DNA of 19,987 nucleotides from an uncultured Christensenella sp. (GCA_910578145.1 CAJTPJ010000020.1:1-19987); one strand, 5' to 3'; positions 7,865 to 14,974 are shown, counted from the stretch's first letter. The notes: generated from the letters alone by a model not told the origin. Program-made: numbers and translations.

Positions 7865-8506
7865 TCAGTTCCTCTCGTTAGATTTATCGTTTTTCCTCTT
7901 TCCCTTGTTAGCCATAAACCACCTGTAAGTAAACCAAAATATAATAAGCAGTTCAAACACGGCGGCAACGAGATAAAGGAAATATATTTTGGTAAAATCG
8001 GTGAACGCAAGCACGAATATATGAAATATCAGCACGCACGACCACACTATAAGCGACGAAGCTACGGCGTTTGTAAGGTGAGTGCCCCACATAGCCGAAA
8101 AAACGTTTAAAACTATAGCCGTAGGCAAAGGCGCAACCACGAAAACGAGATATGCATAATCCGCCGTGGGTTCTATAAAATAGAATACGGTAAATAATCC
8201 CGTGGCGATAAACCATACCAGCACCGCGGACATTACGGTTATAAAAGCACGCCTGCCGCTTATTTTCCTTTTGGGTTGAATACGCGGGTTTACGCTTCCG
8301 TCCTTAACGATATCGTCTAAGGTTACACCGAAAATTTCCGATATGCGCAAAAGTACGCGAATATCGGGAATAGCTTCGCCCCGCTCCCACTTAGACACTG
8401 CTTTATCAGAATAGTTAAGCATTTCGGCAAGCTGTAATTGGGTGAGATGCGCTTTAATCCTAAGCTCGGTTAAGTTTTTGGATATGACGTCTTTTAAATC
8501 ACTCAT
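7865..8506 (-). CDS. XRE-family transcriptional regulator with C-terminal membrane domain
   Basis: This 213-residue protein has a classic Cro/CI helix-turn-helix at residues 8-66 (TQLQLAEMLNYSDKAVSKWE is the recognition region). A short basic linker (70-86) leads to four predicted membrane helices (about 87-110, 117-139, 147-169, 173-197) and a basic tail. DNA binding would therefore occur at the membrane, perhaps responding to membrane state or an exported signal. It heads an operon with gltX and an ABC exporter. Two hyphenated palindromes lie in the 211-base divergent space to the DegV gene and are candidate operators. No Shine-Dalgarno precedes the start, and the promoter -10 ends 6 bases before ATG. 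Autoregulation and control of the exporter are inferences. Confidence 0.87.
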   Translation of the reverse strand: MSDLKDVISKNLTELRIKAHLTQLQLAEMLNYSDKAVSKWERGEAIPDIRVLLRISEIFGVTLDDIVKDGSVNPRIQPKRKISGRRAFITVMSAVLVWFIATGLFTVFYFIEPTADYAYLVFVVAPLPTAIVLNVFSAMWGTHLTNAVASSLIVWSCVLIFHIFVLAFTDFTKIYFLYLVAAVFELLIIFWFTYRWFMANKGKRKNDKSNERN

Positions 8507-8512
8507 AGCCGT

Positions 8513-8541
8513 ATTGTAGCATATTTACCTTAAAAACACAA
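8513..8541 (-). promoter_or_regulatory. Sigma-A promoter of the XRE-gltX-ABC operon, predicted leaderless
   Basis: Minus strand: TTGTGT (8536-8541), 17-base spacer, TACAAT (8513-8518), six bases (ACGGCT), then ATG at 8506. The expected transcription start falls on the A of the start codon. No Shine-Dalgarno is possible in ACGGCT. Confidence 0.65.
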
Positions 8542-8553
8542 GTAAATCTACGA

Positions 8554-8570
8554 CTCTACTGTGAGTAGAG
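8554..8570. promoter_or_regulatory. Hyphenated palindrome, candidate operator
   Basis: CTCTACT, spacer GTG, AGTAGAG: a perfect 7-base inverted repeat 13 bases upstream of the XRE gene's -35 box. A further half-site GGTAGAG occurs at about 8585-8591. The size and 3-base spacer suit a dimeric helix-turn-helix protein, most simply the adjacent XRE regulator. Confidence 0.5.
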
Positions 8571-8606
8571 CGTGAAAATTTAGCGGTAGAGTTAAGAAAT
8601 TTGTCA

Positions 8607-8621
8607 GTTTACCGCGTAAAC
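8607..8621. promoter_or_regulatory. Second hyphenated palindrome in the XRE-degV divergent space
   Basis: GTTTAC, spacer CGC, GTAAAC: a perfect 6-base inverted repeat about 30 bases upstream of the putative degV -35. It has the same 3-base spacing as the palindrome at 8554-8570 but a different sequence, so it may serve a different regulator. Confidence 0.4.
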
Positions 8622-8653
8622 CGAATCGTGGATTTAATTTGGCGCTTAAAAGG

Positions 8654-8681
8654 TTGTAAAAACTTTTTTTTGTGTAATAAT
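8654..8681 (+). promoter_or_regulatory. Possible promoter of the DegV gene
   Basis: TTGTAA (8654-8659) followed after 15-16 bases by TAATAAT (8675-8681). The spacing is short and the match moderate. It would give a leader of about 30 bases containing GAGGA. Confidence 0.35.
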
Positions 8682-8717
8682 GTAGGGTGTAAAGATTCAA
8701 TAGCAACGAGGATTATT

Positions 8718-9617
8718 ATGAACAAATATGAAATTTACGTTGACTCGGGCAATAATATCCCCGACGAACTTTTGGAAAAATACGATATAAACGTGGTGCC
8801 CTTTACCTGCACGATTGACGGCAAGGAAACGGATTGTTACGAAAAAGGCGTTCCGTTCAAACAAACCGCCGTTAGATTTTACGAGGCTTTGCGGGCTGGC
8901 GCGGATATAAAAACTTCGCTTATAGGCGCGGCAAAGTTTGCCGAATACGTAGCGCCCGCGCTGAAAAACGGAAAGGACGTAATTATATTTACGATTTCTT
9001 CCGGCATAAGCGGAACGTACAATCAAGCCGTTGCCGCACAAAAAGAGCTTGCGGAAAAATATCCCGACCGCAAGATAATAGTGCGCGACTCGGCAAACGC
9101 TTCAATGGGTTCGGGAATGCAGGCAATTAAAGCCGCGGAGCTTAGGGACGAGGGCGAAAGCGTTGAAAACTGCGACAAGTGGTTTGAAGAAAACGGTTAT
9201 AAATTTAACAGTTACGTAACCGTAGGCGATTTGAAATATTTGAGAAAGGGCGGCAGGGTTTCGGCGGTTGCCGCTATTGCAGGCACAATACTTAACATTA
9301 AACCCATTTTACACGCCAACGAAACGTCGCCCGCAAATTTAACCGTTTGCGCAAAGGAGCGCGGCAAGAAAAAGGCGCTTGCCTACATTGCAAACGCTTA
9401 CTCGCAGAGAGCCGAAAACGTAGGCAACGACACGGTATATATCTGCCACGCAGACAGCGTGGACGACGCAAACGAACTTGCGCAAATGATAAAAGACCGC
9501 GGCGCGAAGGAAGTAATTTTAGAGTATTACGACCTTTGCACGGGCTCGCACGTAGGTCCCGGCACTGTTGCGCTGTTCTTCTTTGGCAAAGACAGACGTA
9601 CTTATCCCGCAAACTAA
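8718..9617 (+). CDS. DegV family fatty-acid-binding protein
   Basis: DegV/FakB proteins bind a fatty acid and present it to a FakA-type kinase for entry into phospholipid synthesis. This 299-residue protein shows the family pattern: an opening strand with VDSG (residues 7-10), FTISSGISGTYNQA in the first lobe, DSANASMGSG, and LKYLRKGGRVS...ILNIKPIL in the second. The frame is open upstream to 8601, but those 39 residues do not resemble DegV. The start at 8718 has GAGGA 5 bases before ATG and gives the expected MNKYEIYVDSG opening. It is monocistronic, divergent from the XRE operon, and ends at a strong terminator. No FakA partner is in the window. Confidence 0.92.
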   Translation: MNKYEIYVDSGNNIPDELLEKYDINVVPFTCTIDGKETDCYEKGVPFKQTAVRFYEALRAGADIKTSLIGAAKFAEYVAPALKNGKDVIIFTISSGISGTYNQAVAAQKELAEKYPDRKIIVRDSANASMGSGMQAIKAAELRDEGESVENCDKWFEENGYKFNSYVTVGDLKYLRKGGRVSAVAAIAGTILNIKPILHANETSPANLTVCAKERGKKKALAYIANAYSQRAENVGNDTVYICHADSVDDANELAQMIKDRGAKEVILEYYDLCTGSHVGPGTVALFFFGKDRRTYPAN

Positions 9618-9641
9618 CCTTTATATAAATTTTATAAACTG

Positions 9642-9671
9642 AAAAAGGCTTCGCAAGTGCGAAGCCTTTTT
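9642..9671. terminator. Bidirectional terminator between degV and the phosphatase gene
   Basis: AAAAAGGCTTCGC, loop AAGT, GCGAAGCCTTTTT: a perfect 13-base stem with A- and T-runs on both sides. It serves the convergent genes ending at 9617 (plus) and 9671 (minus), and its last base is the first base of the minus-strand gene's stop codon. Confidence 0.93.
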
Positions 9672-10156
9672 CAATGCCTTTTATCGTAATCGAAAGCCTG
9701 CTTTTTTTCTTTTAAAAGATATTCCAAAAACGCGTTGCACCCATCGTAAACGTCGTTGAACGCCTTTTCAAAATCGCCCGTATACCAAGGGTCAGCCACG
9801 TCGCGGGGGTTGTCCGTAAACGAGCACAGCTTAAAAATTTTGTGACCGTGCTCCCCTCCCGTCAACCGCAAAACGTCCATAAGGTTGTTGGAGTCCATAA
9901 CCAACACGTAGTCGTTGTTTAAAATATCGCTCTTGGTTATCTGCCGCGACCTGTGCTTGCCGTAAATACCGTGCTTTTCCAGCTCCCTTGCCGCGGGCGG
10001 ATATATTGGGTTTCCCACCTCATACGAAGAGGTTGCGCACGACGAAATATTAAACGAAAGCGCAAGCGAACGCTTTTCAACTATATCTTTAAAAACCAGC
10101 TCCGCCATAGGTGAACGGCATATATTGCCCAGGCAAACGAAAGTTACGTTAATCAT
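9671..10156 (-). CDS. Low-molecular-weight protein-tyrosine phosphatase
   Basis: This 161-residue cytoplasmic phosphatase has the P-loop CLGNICRS at the very N-terminus (nucleophile Cys8, Arg14) and the general-acid loop DPWYTG (Asp122). The length and layout fit the LMW-PTP family exactly. Related arsenate reductases share the fold, but the DPW acid loop favours a phosphatase. Its ATG overlaps the TGA of the upstream LOG gene (TGATG), implying translational coupling. Tyrosine-phosphorylated targets, such as a capsule regulator kinase, are not in the window. Confidence 0.92.
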   Translation of the reverse strand: MINVTFVCLGNICRSPMAELVFKDIVEKRSLALSFNISSCATSSYEVGNPIYPPAARELEKHGIYGKHRSRQITKSDILNNDYVLVMDSNNLMDVLRLTGGEHGHKIFKLCSFTDNPRDVADPWYTGDFEKAFNDVYDGCNAFLEYLLKEKKQAFDYDKRH

Positions 10157-10740
10157 CAGTCACCCGTTTTAAGTTTTTGCCAGGGCGTTTCGGAGGGCGC
10201 GTAATTTTCGAGATAGTCGCATAATTTGCCCGCGTCGTAAAAGTAAGAGTACATTTCGTAACACTTAAAATTTATAAACTTGCGCTTATAAACTTCCTGC
10301 ATAAACTTTTCCATTTCGTCGTAATAGTTTTCTATATTGAAAATGGCAATAGCCTTGTTATGCCTGCCAAGCTGTTTTAAGGTAAGCACCTCGAAAAATT
10401 CCTCAAACGTGCCTATGCCGCCGGGCGTTATAATAAACGCGTCGCAGCCGTCCTCCATTACCCGCTTGCGCTCGGACATAGTTTCGGTATAAGTTATTTC
10501 GTCGCAATCCTCGTAAATAAGCTCAACGCTCTCTTCGCGGAAAAAGTGCGGTATTACGCCGCGGATATGCCCGCCGCCCTTTTTAAAACCGCGCGCCGCC
10601 GCGCCCATAAGACCTGTTGCGCCCGCACCGAACACCAGCGAATGTCCGCGCCGCGCAAGCATTTCGGCAAGCTCCTCCGTTTTTTTAATATAAATATCGT
10701 CAATGTGCGCGCTTGCCGCGCCGAAAATACAAATACGCAT
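10156..10740 (-). CDS. LOG family Rossmann protein (TIGR00730), putative nucleotide 5'-phosphoribohydrolase
   Basis: LOG-family enzymes cleave nucleoside 5'-monophosphates to base and ribose phosphate; plant and actinobacterial members release cytokinins. This 194-residue protein shows the Rossmann opening MRICIFGAAS, the VFGAGATGLMGA loop, MSERKRVM (conserved Arg-Lys) and the diagnostic PGGIGTFEE (PGGxGTxxE). An eight-residue upstream extension is open (to 10764), but the start at 10740 has GGGAG 6 bases before ATG and gives the canonical N-terminus. It is first in a two-gene unit with the tyrosine phosphatase, under a consensus promoter. In gut bacteria the physiological substrate is unclear. 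Confidence 0.9.
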   Translation of the reverse strand: MRICIFGAASAHIDDIYIKKTEELAEMLARRGHSLVFGAGATGLMGAAARGFKKGGGHIRGVIPHFFREESVELIYEDCDEITYTETMSERKRVMEDGCDAFIITPGGIGTFEEFFEVLTLKQLGRHNKAIAIFNIENYYDEMEKFMQEVYKRKFINFKCYEMYSYFYDAGKLCDYLENYAPSETPWQKLKTGD

Positions 10741-10787
10741 ATCAATCTCCCGCGGATATTTCAAGAAAAAATAAAATCCACCCTATT

Positions 10788-10816
10788 ATTATATTTCATT
10801 TTTAAAAAAATGTCAA
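10788..10816 (-). promoter_or_regulatory. Perfect-consensus sigma-A promoter of the LOG-phosphatase operon
   Basis: Minus strand: TTGACA (10811-10816), a 17-base spacer, TATAAT (10788-10793). Both hexamers and the spacing match consensus exactly. The leader is about 40 bases and carries a GGGAG ribosome site. Constitutive, strong transcription is expected. Confidence 0.88.
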
Positions 10817-10839
10817 TTAACTTAAAAATTTCATATCAT
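10810..10839 (+). promoter_or_regulatory. Weak candidate promoter of the amidase gene, back to back with the LOG promoter
   Basis: ATGTCA (10810-10815), 18-base spacer, TATCAT (10834-10839), five bases, then ATG at 10845. The match is only moderate, but no Shine-Dalgarno precedes the gene, so this could be a further leaderless start. Its -35 would overlap the LOG operon's -35 on the other strand. Confidence 0.3.
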
Positions 10840-10844
10840 AGACT

Positions 10845-11327
10845 ATGGAAATTGAAAATTATAACCGTGCCGCCGCGGCGGCTTACGCCAGAAAATGGGC
10901 GTTTTCGCGCAATCCCGCATTTTACGATTTTTCTAAAATAGGCGGCGACTGCACCAACTTCGCCTCGCAATGTATTTATGCGGGCGCGGGCGTTATGAAC
11001 TACGCCCCCGTTTTCGGCTGGTATTACAAAAGCGCAAACGACCGCACCCCAAGCTGGACGGGCGTTGAGTACCTTTACAACTTTCTAATAAACAACGACG
11101 GCGCAGGACCGTTCGCCGAGGAAGTTCCGTTAAATAAACTTGAAATAGGCGATATAGTCCAGCTTGGCAAAGCCACGGGCGACTTTTACCACTCTCCGGT
11201 GGTAGTAGGCTTTTCAAGGGGACGAATATTAGTTGCCGCGCACTCGTACGACGCTTATAATAAACCGCTAAACTCGTATAATTACCAACAAGCCCGCGGC
11301 ATACATATCTTAGGCGTGAGAAAATGA
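10845..11327 (+). CDS. Amidase_6 (putative amidase) domain protein
   Basis: This 160-residue protein consists almost entirely of the Amidase_6 (PF12671) domain, a papain/NlpC-like cysteine hydrolase fold often found in Gram-positive cell-wall or germination proteins. The opening YNRAAAAAYARKWA matches the family, with GGDCTNFASQ (predicted nucleophile Cys36), GWYY, PSWTGV, and His116 in FYHSPVV as likely second catalytic residue. There is no signal peptide or membrane helix, so it appears cytoplasmic unless exported by another route. Domain assignment is strong; substrate is not known. No clear ribosome site precedes the ATG. The gene stands alone and converges on DUF1622. Confidence 0.85.
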   Translation: MEIENYNRAAAAAYARKWAFSRNPAFYDFSKIGGDCTNFASQCIYAGAGVMNYAPVFGWYYKSANDRTPSWTGVEYLYNFLINNDGAGPFAEEVPLNKLEIGDIVQLGKATGDFYHSPVVVGFSRGRILVAAHSYDAYNKPLNSYNYQQARGIHILGVRK

Positions 11328-11351
11328 AAAAGCCCCGCACGGGGCTTTTTT
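11327..11351. terminator. Compact bidirectional terminator between amidase and DUF1622 genes
   Basis: AAAAAGCCCC, loop GCAC, GGGGCTTTTTT: a perfect 10-base stem with T-runs in both directions. It fills the entire gap between the two convergent stop codons (TGA at 11325-11327 and TAG read from 11352-11354). Confidence 0.92.
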
Positions 11352-11795
11352 CTATTCGGCTTTATCTATAATTTCCTCTTTTTCCTCTTTATTTTTTTTG
11401 CCCTTCTTTTTGGGCTTTATATCGTTAGTAAGCGGCTTTTTAATGTCGCGCAGTTCAACGTCTGTCATATTGCCGTTTTTGCGCTCTATCTTAATTTCCC
11501 ATTGTATAAGGAAAGTAAGTGCGGCGCGCAGTAAAATAATGGCGCCCAAAATTAACAGCTCGTTCCATTCCCGAACGATAACCGTACGCAAAAGCTCGCC
11601 GCCCATTTTAAATTCCAACGCCAGCGCAATGCCTTCGGCAAGTTTTAAACGGACGTGTTCCTGCCGCCTTATAAGCCCAATTACAGCGGAAACTATCGCG
11701 TAAATAAGTATAACTATACCCACCAACTCTACAAGCAGAATAAGGTAGTTTACAACCAAATCAAAATATTCGGAAATAATTTCAAAAACTTTCAT
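11352..11795 (-). CDS. DUF1622 family membrane protein
   Basis: This 147-residue integral membrane protein of unknown function has a predicted helix at about residues 12-43, an amphipathic stretch with EHVRLKLAEGIALALEF that is the DUF1622 hallmark, LLRTVIVREWNELLILGAIILLRAALTF forming further hydrophobic segments, and a charged tail (from about 105) rich in lysine and glutamate. The frame is open to 12179 over the divergent mtnN gene, but those 128 residues are antisense to mtnN and low in membrane character. The start at 11795 gives the family N-terminus and lies 6 bases after a promoter -10. No Shine-Dalgarno is present. Its last residues and stop abut the shared terminator. Confidence 0.85.
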   Translation of the reverse strand: MKVFEIISEYFDLVVNYLILLVELVGIVILIYAIVSAVIGLIRRQEHVRLKLAEGIALALEFKMGGELLRTVIVREWNELLILGAIILLRAALTFLIQWEIKIERKNGNMTDVELRDIKKPLTNDIKPKKKGKKNKEEKEEIIDKAE

Positions 11796-11801
11796 AATTA
11801 C

Positions 11802-11830
11802 AGTATACCACACCATTTTATAATTGGCAA
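11802..11830 (-). promoter_or_regulatory. Sigma-A promoter of the DUF1622 gene, predicted leaderless
   Basis: Minus strand: TTGCCA (11825-11830), 17-base spacer, TATACT (11802-11807), six bases (GTAATT), ATG at 11795. Transcription should begin at the start codon. Confidence 0.7.
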
Positions 11831-11856
11831 TACCCAATTTTTTAAACGCAAAATAT

Positions 11857-11885
11857 TTGCCTAACCGCGCAAAAAAATGTATACT
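11857..11885 (+). promoter_or_regulatory. Sigma-A promoter of the mtnN-luxS-ung-apgM operon, predicted leaderless
   Basis: TTGCCT (11857-11862), 17-base spacer, TATACT (11880-11885), six bases (TATTAT), ATG at 11892. It faces away from the DUF1622 promoter, with about 26 bases between the two -35 boxes. Confidence 0.7.
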
Positions 11886-11891
11886 TATTAT

Positions 11892-12563
11892 ATGATTTGT
11901 TTCGTAATAGCTATGGAAAAGGAAGCCGCGCCCATAATTGCGCGTACCGTCGTTGAAAAAGACTATTCGGTTTGCGGCAGGCGGGTAGTTTTGGGTAAAC
12001 TGCTTAACAGCAACGTAGCCGTGGTCGTATGCGGGGTTGGCAAAGTAAACGCCGCGTGCGGCGCGCAGTACGCAATAGACTGCCTGCAACCCTCGATTAT
12101 AGTAAACGTCGGCGTTGCGGGCGGGCTTAATAGTTCTATGCAAGTAGGTAAAATTTACGGCGTTGAAAGCGCGGTTCAATACGATTTTGATTTAGCGCAA
12201 TTAAACGGCACGGCGATAGGCACGCTGGACGAGTACGATATAAACTATCTGCCGCTTTCAACGGACGGACGATATCCTTTGAAAAAATTGGGCACGGGCG
12301 ACCGCTTTAACGACAGCGCAGCGGATTTTGAGTTGCTTACCAAAACGCTGGGCGCGGATATACGCGATATGGAGCTGGGCGCCATAGTACAAACCTGCAA
12401 ACACGCGGGCGTTAAATGCGCGGCGTACAAAATTATTTCGGACCTTGCGGGAAGCGGCAGTACTACCGAGCAATTTTTGAAAAATTTGGCGGTATGTTTC
12501 AATACCCTTGAAAACGAGCTTGAAAATATGGTAAACGGAATTAAGGCGGCGGTAAATGGATAA
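11892..12563 (+). CDS. mtnN: 5'-methylthioadenosine/S-adenosylhomocysteine nucleosidase
   Basis: Also called Pfs. It cleaves S-adenosylhomocysteine to adenine and S-ribosylhomocysteine, the substrate of the next gene's product LuxS, and also recycles methylthioadenosine. The 223-residue protein shows the purine-phosphorylase-like fold with catalytic residues at Glu11 (AMEKE), Glu161 (DMELGA, usually DMEGAA) and Asp184 (SDLAG), plus VNVGVAGGL and GTGDRF. The start at 11892 gives MICFVIAMEKE, which aligns with MKIGIIGAMEEE of the E. coli enzyme. The upstream ATG at 11877 adds five residues with no support and overlaps the -10 box. It overlaps luxS by 8 bases. Confidence 0.93.
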   Translation: MICFVIAMEKEAAPIIARTVVEKDYSVCGRRVVLGKLLNSNVAVVVCGVGKVNAACGAQYAIDCLQPSIIVNVGVAGGLNSSMQVGKIYGVESAVQYDFDLAQLNGTAIGTLDEYDINYLPLSTDGRYPLKKLGTGDRFNDSAADFELLTKTLGADIRDMELGAIVQTCKHAGVKCAAYKIISDLAGSGSTTEQFLKNLAVCFNTLENELENMVNGIKAAVNG

Positions 12564-12984
12564 AATAGCTTCATTTTCAAAAAATCACGACGAACTTTCC
12601 ACGGGTTTGCACCTTTGCAACACCGTTTGTGGAGTAACCACTTGGGATTTGCGATTTAAAAAACCAAACGGCGGCGACTATCTTGCGCCCGCGGCGGCGC
12701 ACACCGTAGAGCATATTTTGGCTACTATACTGCGCAACTCGCAAAAAAAGGACGATATAATTTATTTCGGGCCAATGGGCTGTCTTACGGGGTTTTATCT
12801 TTTGACGGTAAACCTTGATTACGGCGAAGTGTTAAATCTTTTAGAGGAAAGTTTTTCGCTGGCGCTTTCAATAAACGAAGTGCCCGGCAACAAGCGTGAA
12901 GAGTGCGGAAACTACCTCTTCCACGATTTGGACGGGGCTTTGGACGAATGCAAAAAATATTTGGAGATATTAATTAATTTATGA
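12556..12984 (+). CDS. luxS: S-ribosylhomocysteine lyase LuxS
   Basis: LuxS converts S-ribosylhomocysteine to homocysteine and DPD, the precursor of the AI-2 signal. The metal site is complete: HTVEH (residues 49-53, His49 and His53) and Cys117 (ECGNY). The catalytic cysteine is Cys76 in GPMGCLTGFY. At 142 residues it is slightly shorter than the usual 150-160; the loss is in the loop after residue 20. The start lies inside the end of mtnN, with AAGG and GGCGG within about 12 bases upstream. The two enzymes act in consecutive steps, so the operon recycles the by-product of SAM-dependent methylation and would release AI-2. Confidence 0.95.
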   Translation: MDKIASFSKNHDELSTGLHLCNTVCGVTTWDLRFKKPNGGDYLAPAAAHTVEHILATILRNSQKKDDIIYFGPMGCLTGFYLLTVNLDYGEVLNLLEESFSLALSINEVPGNKREECGNYLFHDLDGALDECKKYLEILINL

Positions 12985-13658
12985 AACCACTTGGCGGGGG
13001 CTGGGACGAATTGCTTGCGCCCCTTTTCAACGACGAAAGATACGGCAAAATACGCGAGTTTTTGAAATACGAATACTCACATTACGTCGTTTACCCCGAT
13101 ATGTACGATTTGTACAACTGTTTCCGTTTTACGCCGCTTGATAAGGTTAAGGCGGTAATACTCGGGCAAGACCCTTACCACGAGCCTAATCAGGCGCACG
13201 GGCTGTGCTTTTCGGTTAAAGAAGGCGTAAAGTTGCCCCCGTCGCTGGTAAATATCTATAAGGAAATAGAGGACGATTTGGGGATTAAAGAGCCCGCTTC
13301 GGGAGATTTGTCAAAATGGGCGAAAGACGGCGTTCTGCTTTTGAACACCACGCTTACCGTGCGGGAGCATCTTGCAAACTCGCACTCGAAATGCGGCTGG
13401 GCGTGGTTTACCGACAGCGTGATTTCGCTTATATCAAAGCATACCGAAAATACGGTGTTTATACTTTGGGGCGGCAACGCCAGAAGCAAAGCGCCGTTGA
13501 TTGACGGAAGAAAGCACCTTATTTTGCAGTCGGCGCACCCCTCGCCGCTGTCGGCGTTTAACGGGTTTTTCGGCTCTAAGCCGTTTTCAAAAACCAACGC
13601 ATATCTTGCGGCGCACGGCAAACAGCCCGTTAATTGGGACTTGAGAAACAATATTTAA
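12981..13658 (+). CDS. ung: Uracil-DNA glycosylase, family 1
   Basis: It removes uracil from DNA to begin base-excision repair. The 225-residue protein carries both family-1 motifs: GQDPYH (62-67, with water-activating Asp64) and AHPSPLSA (185-192, with His186 in the minor-groove intercalation loop), plus the LLLNTTLTV uracil-pocket strand (119-127). Its ATG overlaps the luxS TGA (ATGA), so translation is probably coupled; the only upstream purine-rich stretch, GGAGA, is too far away to be a good ribosome site on its own. Its presence between methyl-cycle and mutase genes looks like an operon of convenience. Confidence 0.96.
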   Translation: MKPLGGGWDELLAPLFNDERYGKIREFLKYEYSHYVVYPDMYDLYNCFRFTPLDKVKAVILGQDPYHEPNQAHGLCFSVKEGVKLPPSLVNIYKEIEDDLGIKEPASGDLSKWAKDGVLLLNTTLTVREHLANSHSKCGWAWFTDSVISLISKHTENTVFILWGGNARSKAPLIDGRKHLILQSAHPSPLSAFNGFFGSKPFSKTNAYLAAHGKQPVNWDLRNNI

Positions 13659-13681
13659 TAAGGTGAAACCAAGGAGTTTTT

Positions 13682-14896
13682 ATGAAATATTTAGTAGTCC
13701 TCGGCGACGGAATGGCAGATTGGAAGATTGACGCACTGGGCGACAAAACCTGCCTTGAAGCCGCTAAAACGCTTAACTTGGATAAAATTGCGCCGCTTTC
13801 CGAAGTAGGGCTCTGCAAAACCGTGCCAAACGGATATAAACCCGGCTCGGACGTTGCTAATATGTCCGTTTTGGGGTTTGACCCCGCAAAATATTATACG
13901 GGGCGCTCGCCGCTGGAAGCCGTTGCTATGGGCATAAATCTCTTGCCCACCGACGTGACCGTGCGGTGCAATTTGGTAACGCTTTCCGACGACGCGGAGT
14001 ACGAACAAAAAGTTATGCTTGATTATTCCGCGGGCGATATTTCCACCGAAGAAGCAACCGTTCTTATAGAGTATTTAAAACAAAATTTAAATTTAAACGG
14101 CTTTCAACTTTACGCGGGGTTACAGTACCGCCACTGCTTAGTTGCGGCTAACGGCGTTACGGGCAACTTGCTTACACCCCCGCACGATATTTCCGACAAA
14201 AAGATAGCAAATTACCTGCCGAAAGGCGTTAATTCAAGCATATACGGGGGGCTAATGAAAAAAAGTTATCAGCTTTTAAATGACCATCCCGTAAATTTAA
14301 AGCGAATCAGCGAGGGCAAAAACCCCGCAAACAGCATTTGGCTTTGGGGTGAAGGCACTAAGCCCGCGCTGGAAAATTTTAATAAACTGCGTGGCTTGAG
14401 GGGCGGAATAATTTCCGCCGTGGACCTTGTTAAGGGCATAGGAATGCTTGCCGATATGAAACTTATCGCGGTTGACGATATAACGGGCAACTACGACACT
14501 AATTTTGCGGGCAAAGCAAACGCCGCCGCAGACGAACTTTTGGGCGGGCTTGATTTCGTTTATATTCATATGGAAGCGCCCGACGAATGCGGACACCACG
14601 GCGATTATAAAAACAAAACGCTTGCCATAGAGCGTATTGACAATCTGGTTATTGGCACGATTTTAAAAAGGTTTAGCGACGCGGGCGAAGATTTTGCTAT
14701 GCTCGTCTGCCCCGACCACCCCACGCCCTGCGCTATAAAAACCCACCTTTCCGACCCCATACCCTACCTTTTGTACACCAACGTTAAAAACCTTTCAAAC
14801 GGCGCGCGCCGCTATACCGAACCGGAGGCTGCGGCAACGGGCGCGTATATCCCCGACGGGTATAAACTGATAGAAAGATTATTAAGCATAAAATAA
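13682..14896 (+). CDS. apgM: ApgM-type phosphoglycerate mutase / proposed homoserine kinase
   Basis: This 404-residue member of the alkaline-phosphatase superfamily, archaeal-type cofactor-independent phosphoglycerate mutase branch, has metal ligands in LGDGMADW (Asp9), the nucleophile region SDVANMSVLGFDP (Ser62), DECGHHGDYKNKTLA with aspartate and histidines for metal binding, and CPDHPTP near the C-terminus. One subgroup of this family (TIGR02535) has been proposed to be a homoserine kinase from its placement in threonine operons, so activity cannot be decided from sequence. Here the neighbours yield homocysteine rather than threonine. AAGGAG lies 5 bases before ATG; the gene is 23 bases after ung and last in the operon. 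Confidence 0.88.
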   Translation: MKYLVVLGDGMADWKIDALGDKTCLEAAKTLNLDKIAPLSEVGLCKTVPNGYKPGSDVANMSVLGFDPAKYYTGRSPLEAVAMGINLLPTDVTVRCNLVTLSDDAEYEQKVMLDYSAGDISTEEATVLIEYLKQNLNLNGFQLYAGLQYRHCLVAANGVTGNLLTPPHDISDKKIANYLPKGVNSSIYGGLMKKSYQLLNDHPVNLKRISEGKNPANSIWLWGEGTKPALENFNKLRGLRGGIISAVDLVKGIGMLADMKLIAVDDITGNYDTNFAGKANAAADELLGGLDFVYIHMEAPDECGHHGDYKNKTLAIERIDNLVIGTILKRFSDAGEDFAMLVCPDHPTPCAIKTHLSDPIPYLLYTNVKNLSNGARRYTEPEAAATGAYIPDGYKLIERLLSIK

Positions 14897-14897
14897 A

Positions 14898-14936
14898 AAG
14901 CGTTGCGGAAAAGCGCACTTCCCACAGGGAATTAAA
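14898..14936 (+). repeat. Left arm of an imperfect inverted repeat bounding an AT-rich island
   Basis: It starts one base after the apgM stop. It contains AAGCGTTGCGGAA (14898-14910), matched exactly in inverse orientation at 16203-16215. Eight unmatched bases follow, then TTCCCACAGGGAA, which pairs with the other arm's TTCCCATAGGAAA (two differences, one-base offset). The similarity also runs outward through TAAAAT into the stop codon. Each arm can fold on itself by GGAA and TTCC blocks. Confidence 0.6.
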
Positions 14937-14974
14937 AAACTAAATTATTAAGAGTTATACTTTCAAGCGAGGAC

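Noticed and set aside
8601..8717. 39-residue N-terminal extension of DegV
   Set aside because: It does not resemble the family, overlaps the palindrome and putative promoter, and the internal ATG at 8718 has a good GAGGA site.
11796..12179. Long N-terminal extension of the DUF1622 frame
   Set aside because: It runs antisense through the promoter and 5' half of mtnN, has no ribosome site, and its removal leaves the normal DUF1622 N-terminus with a promoter right before it.
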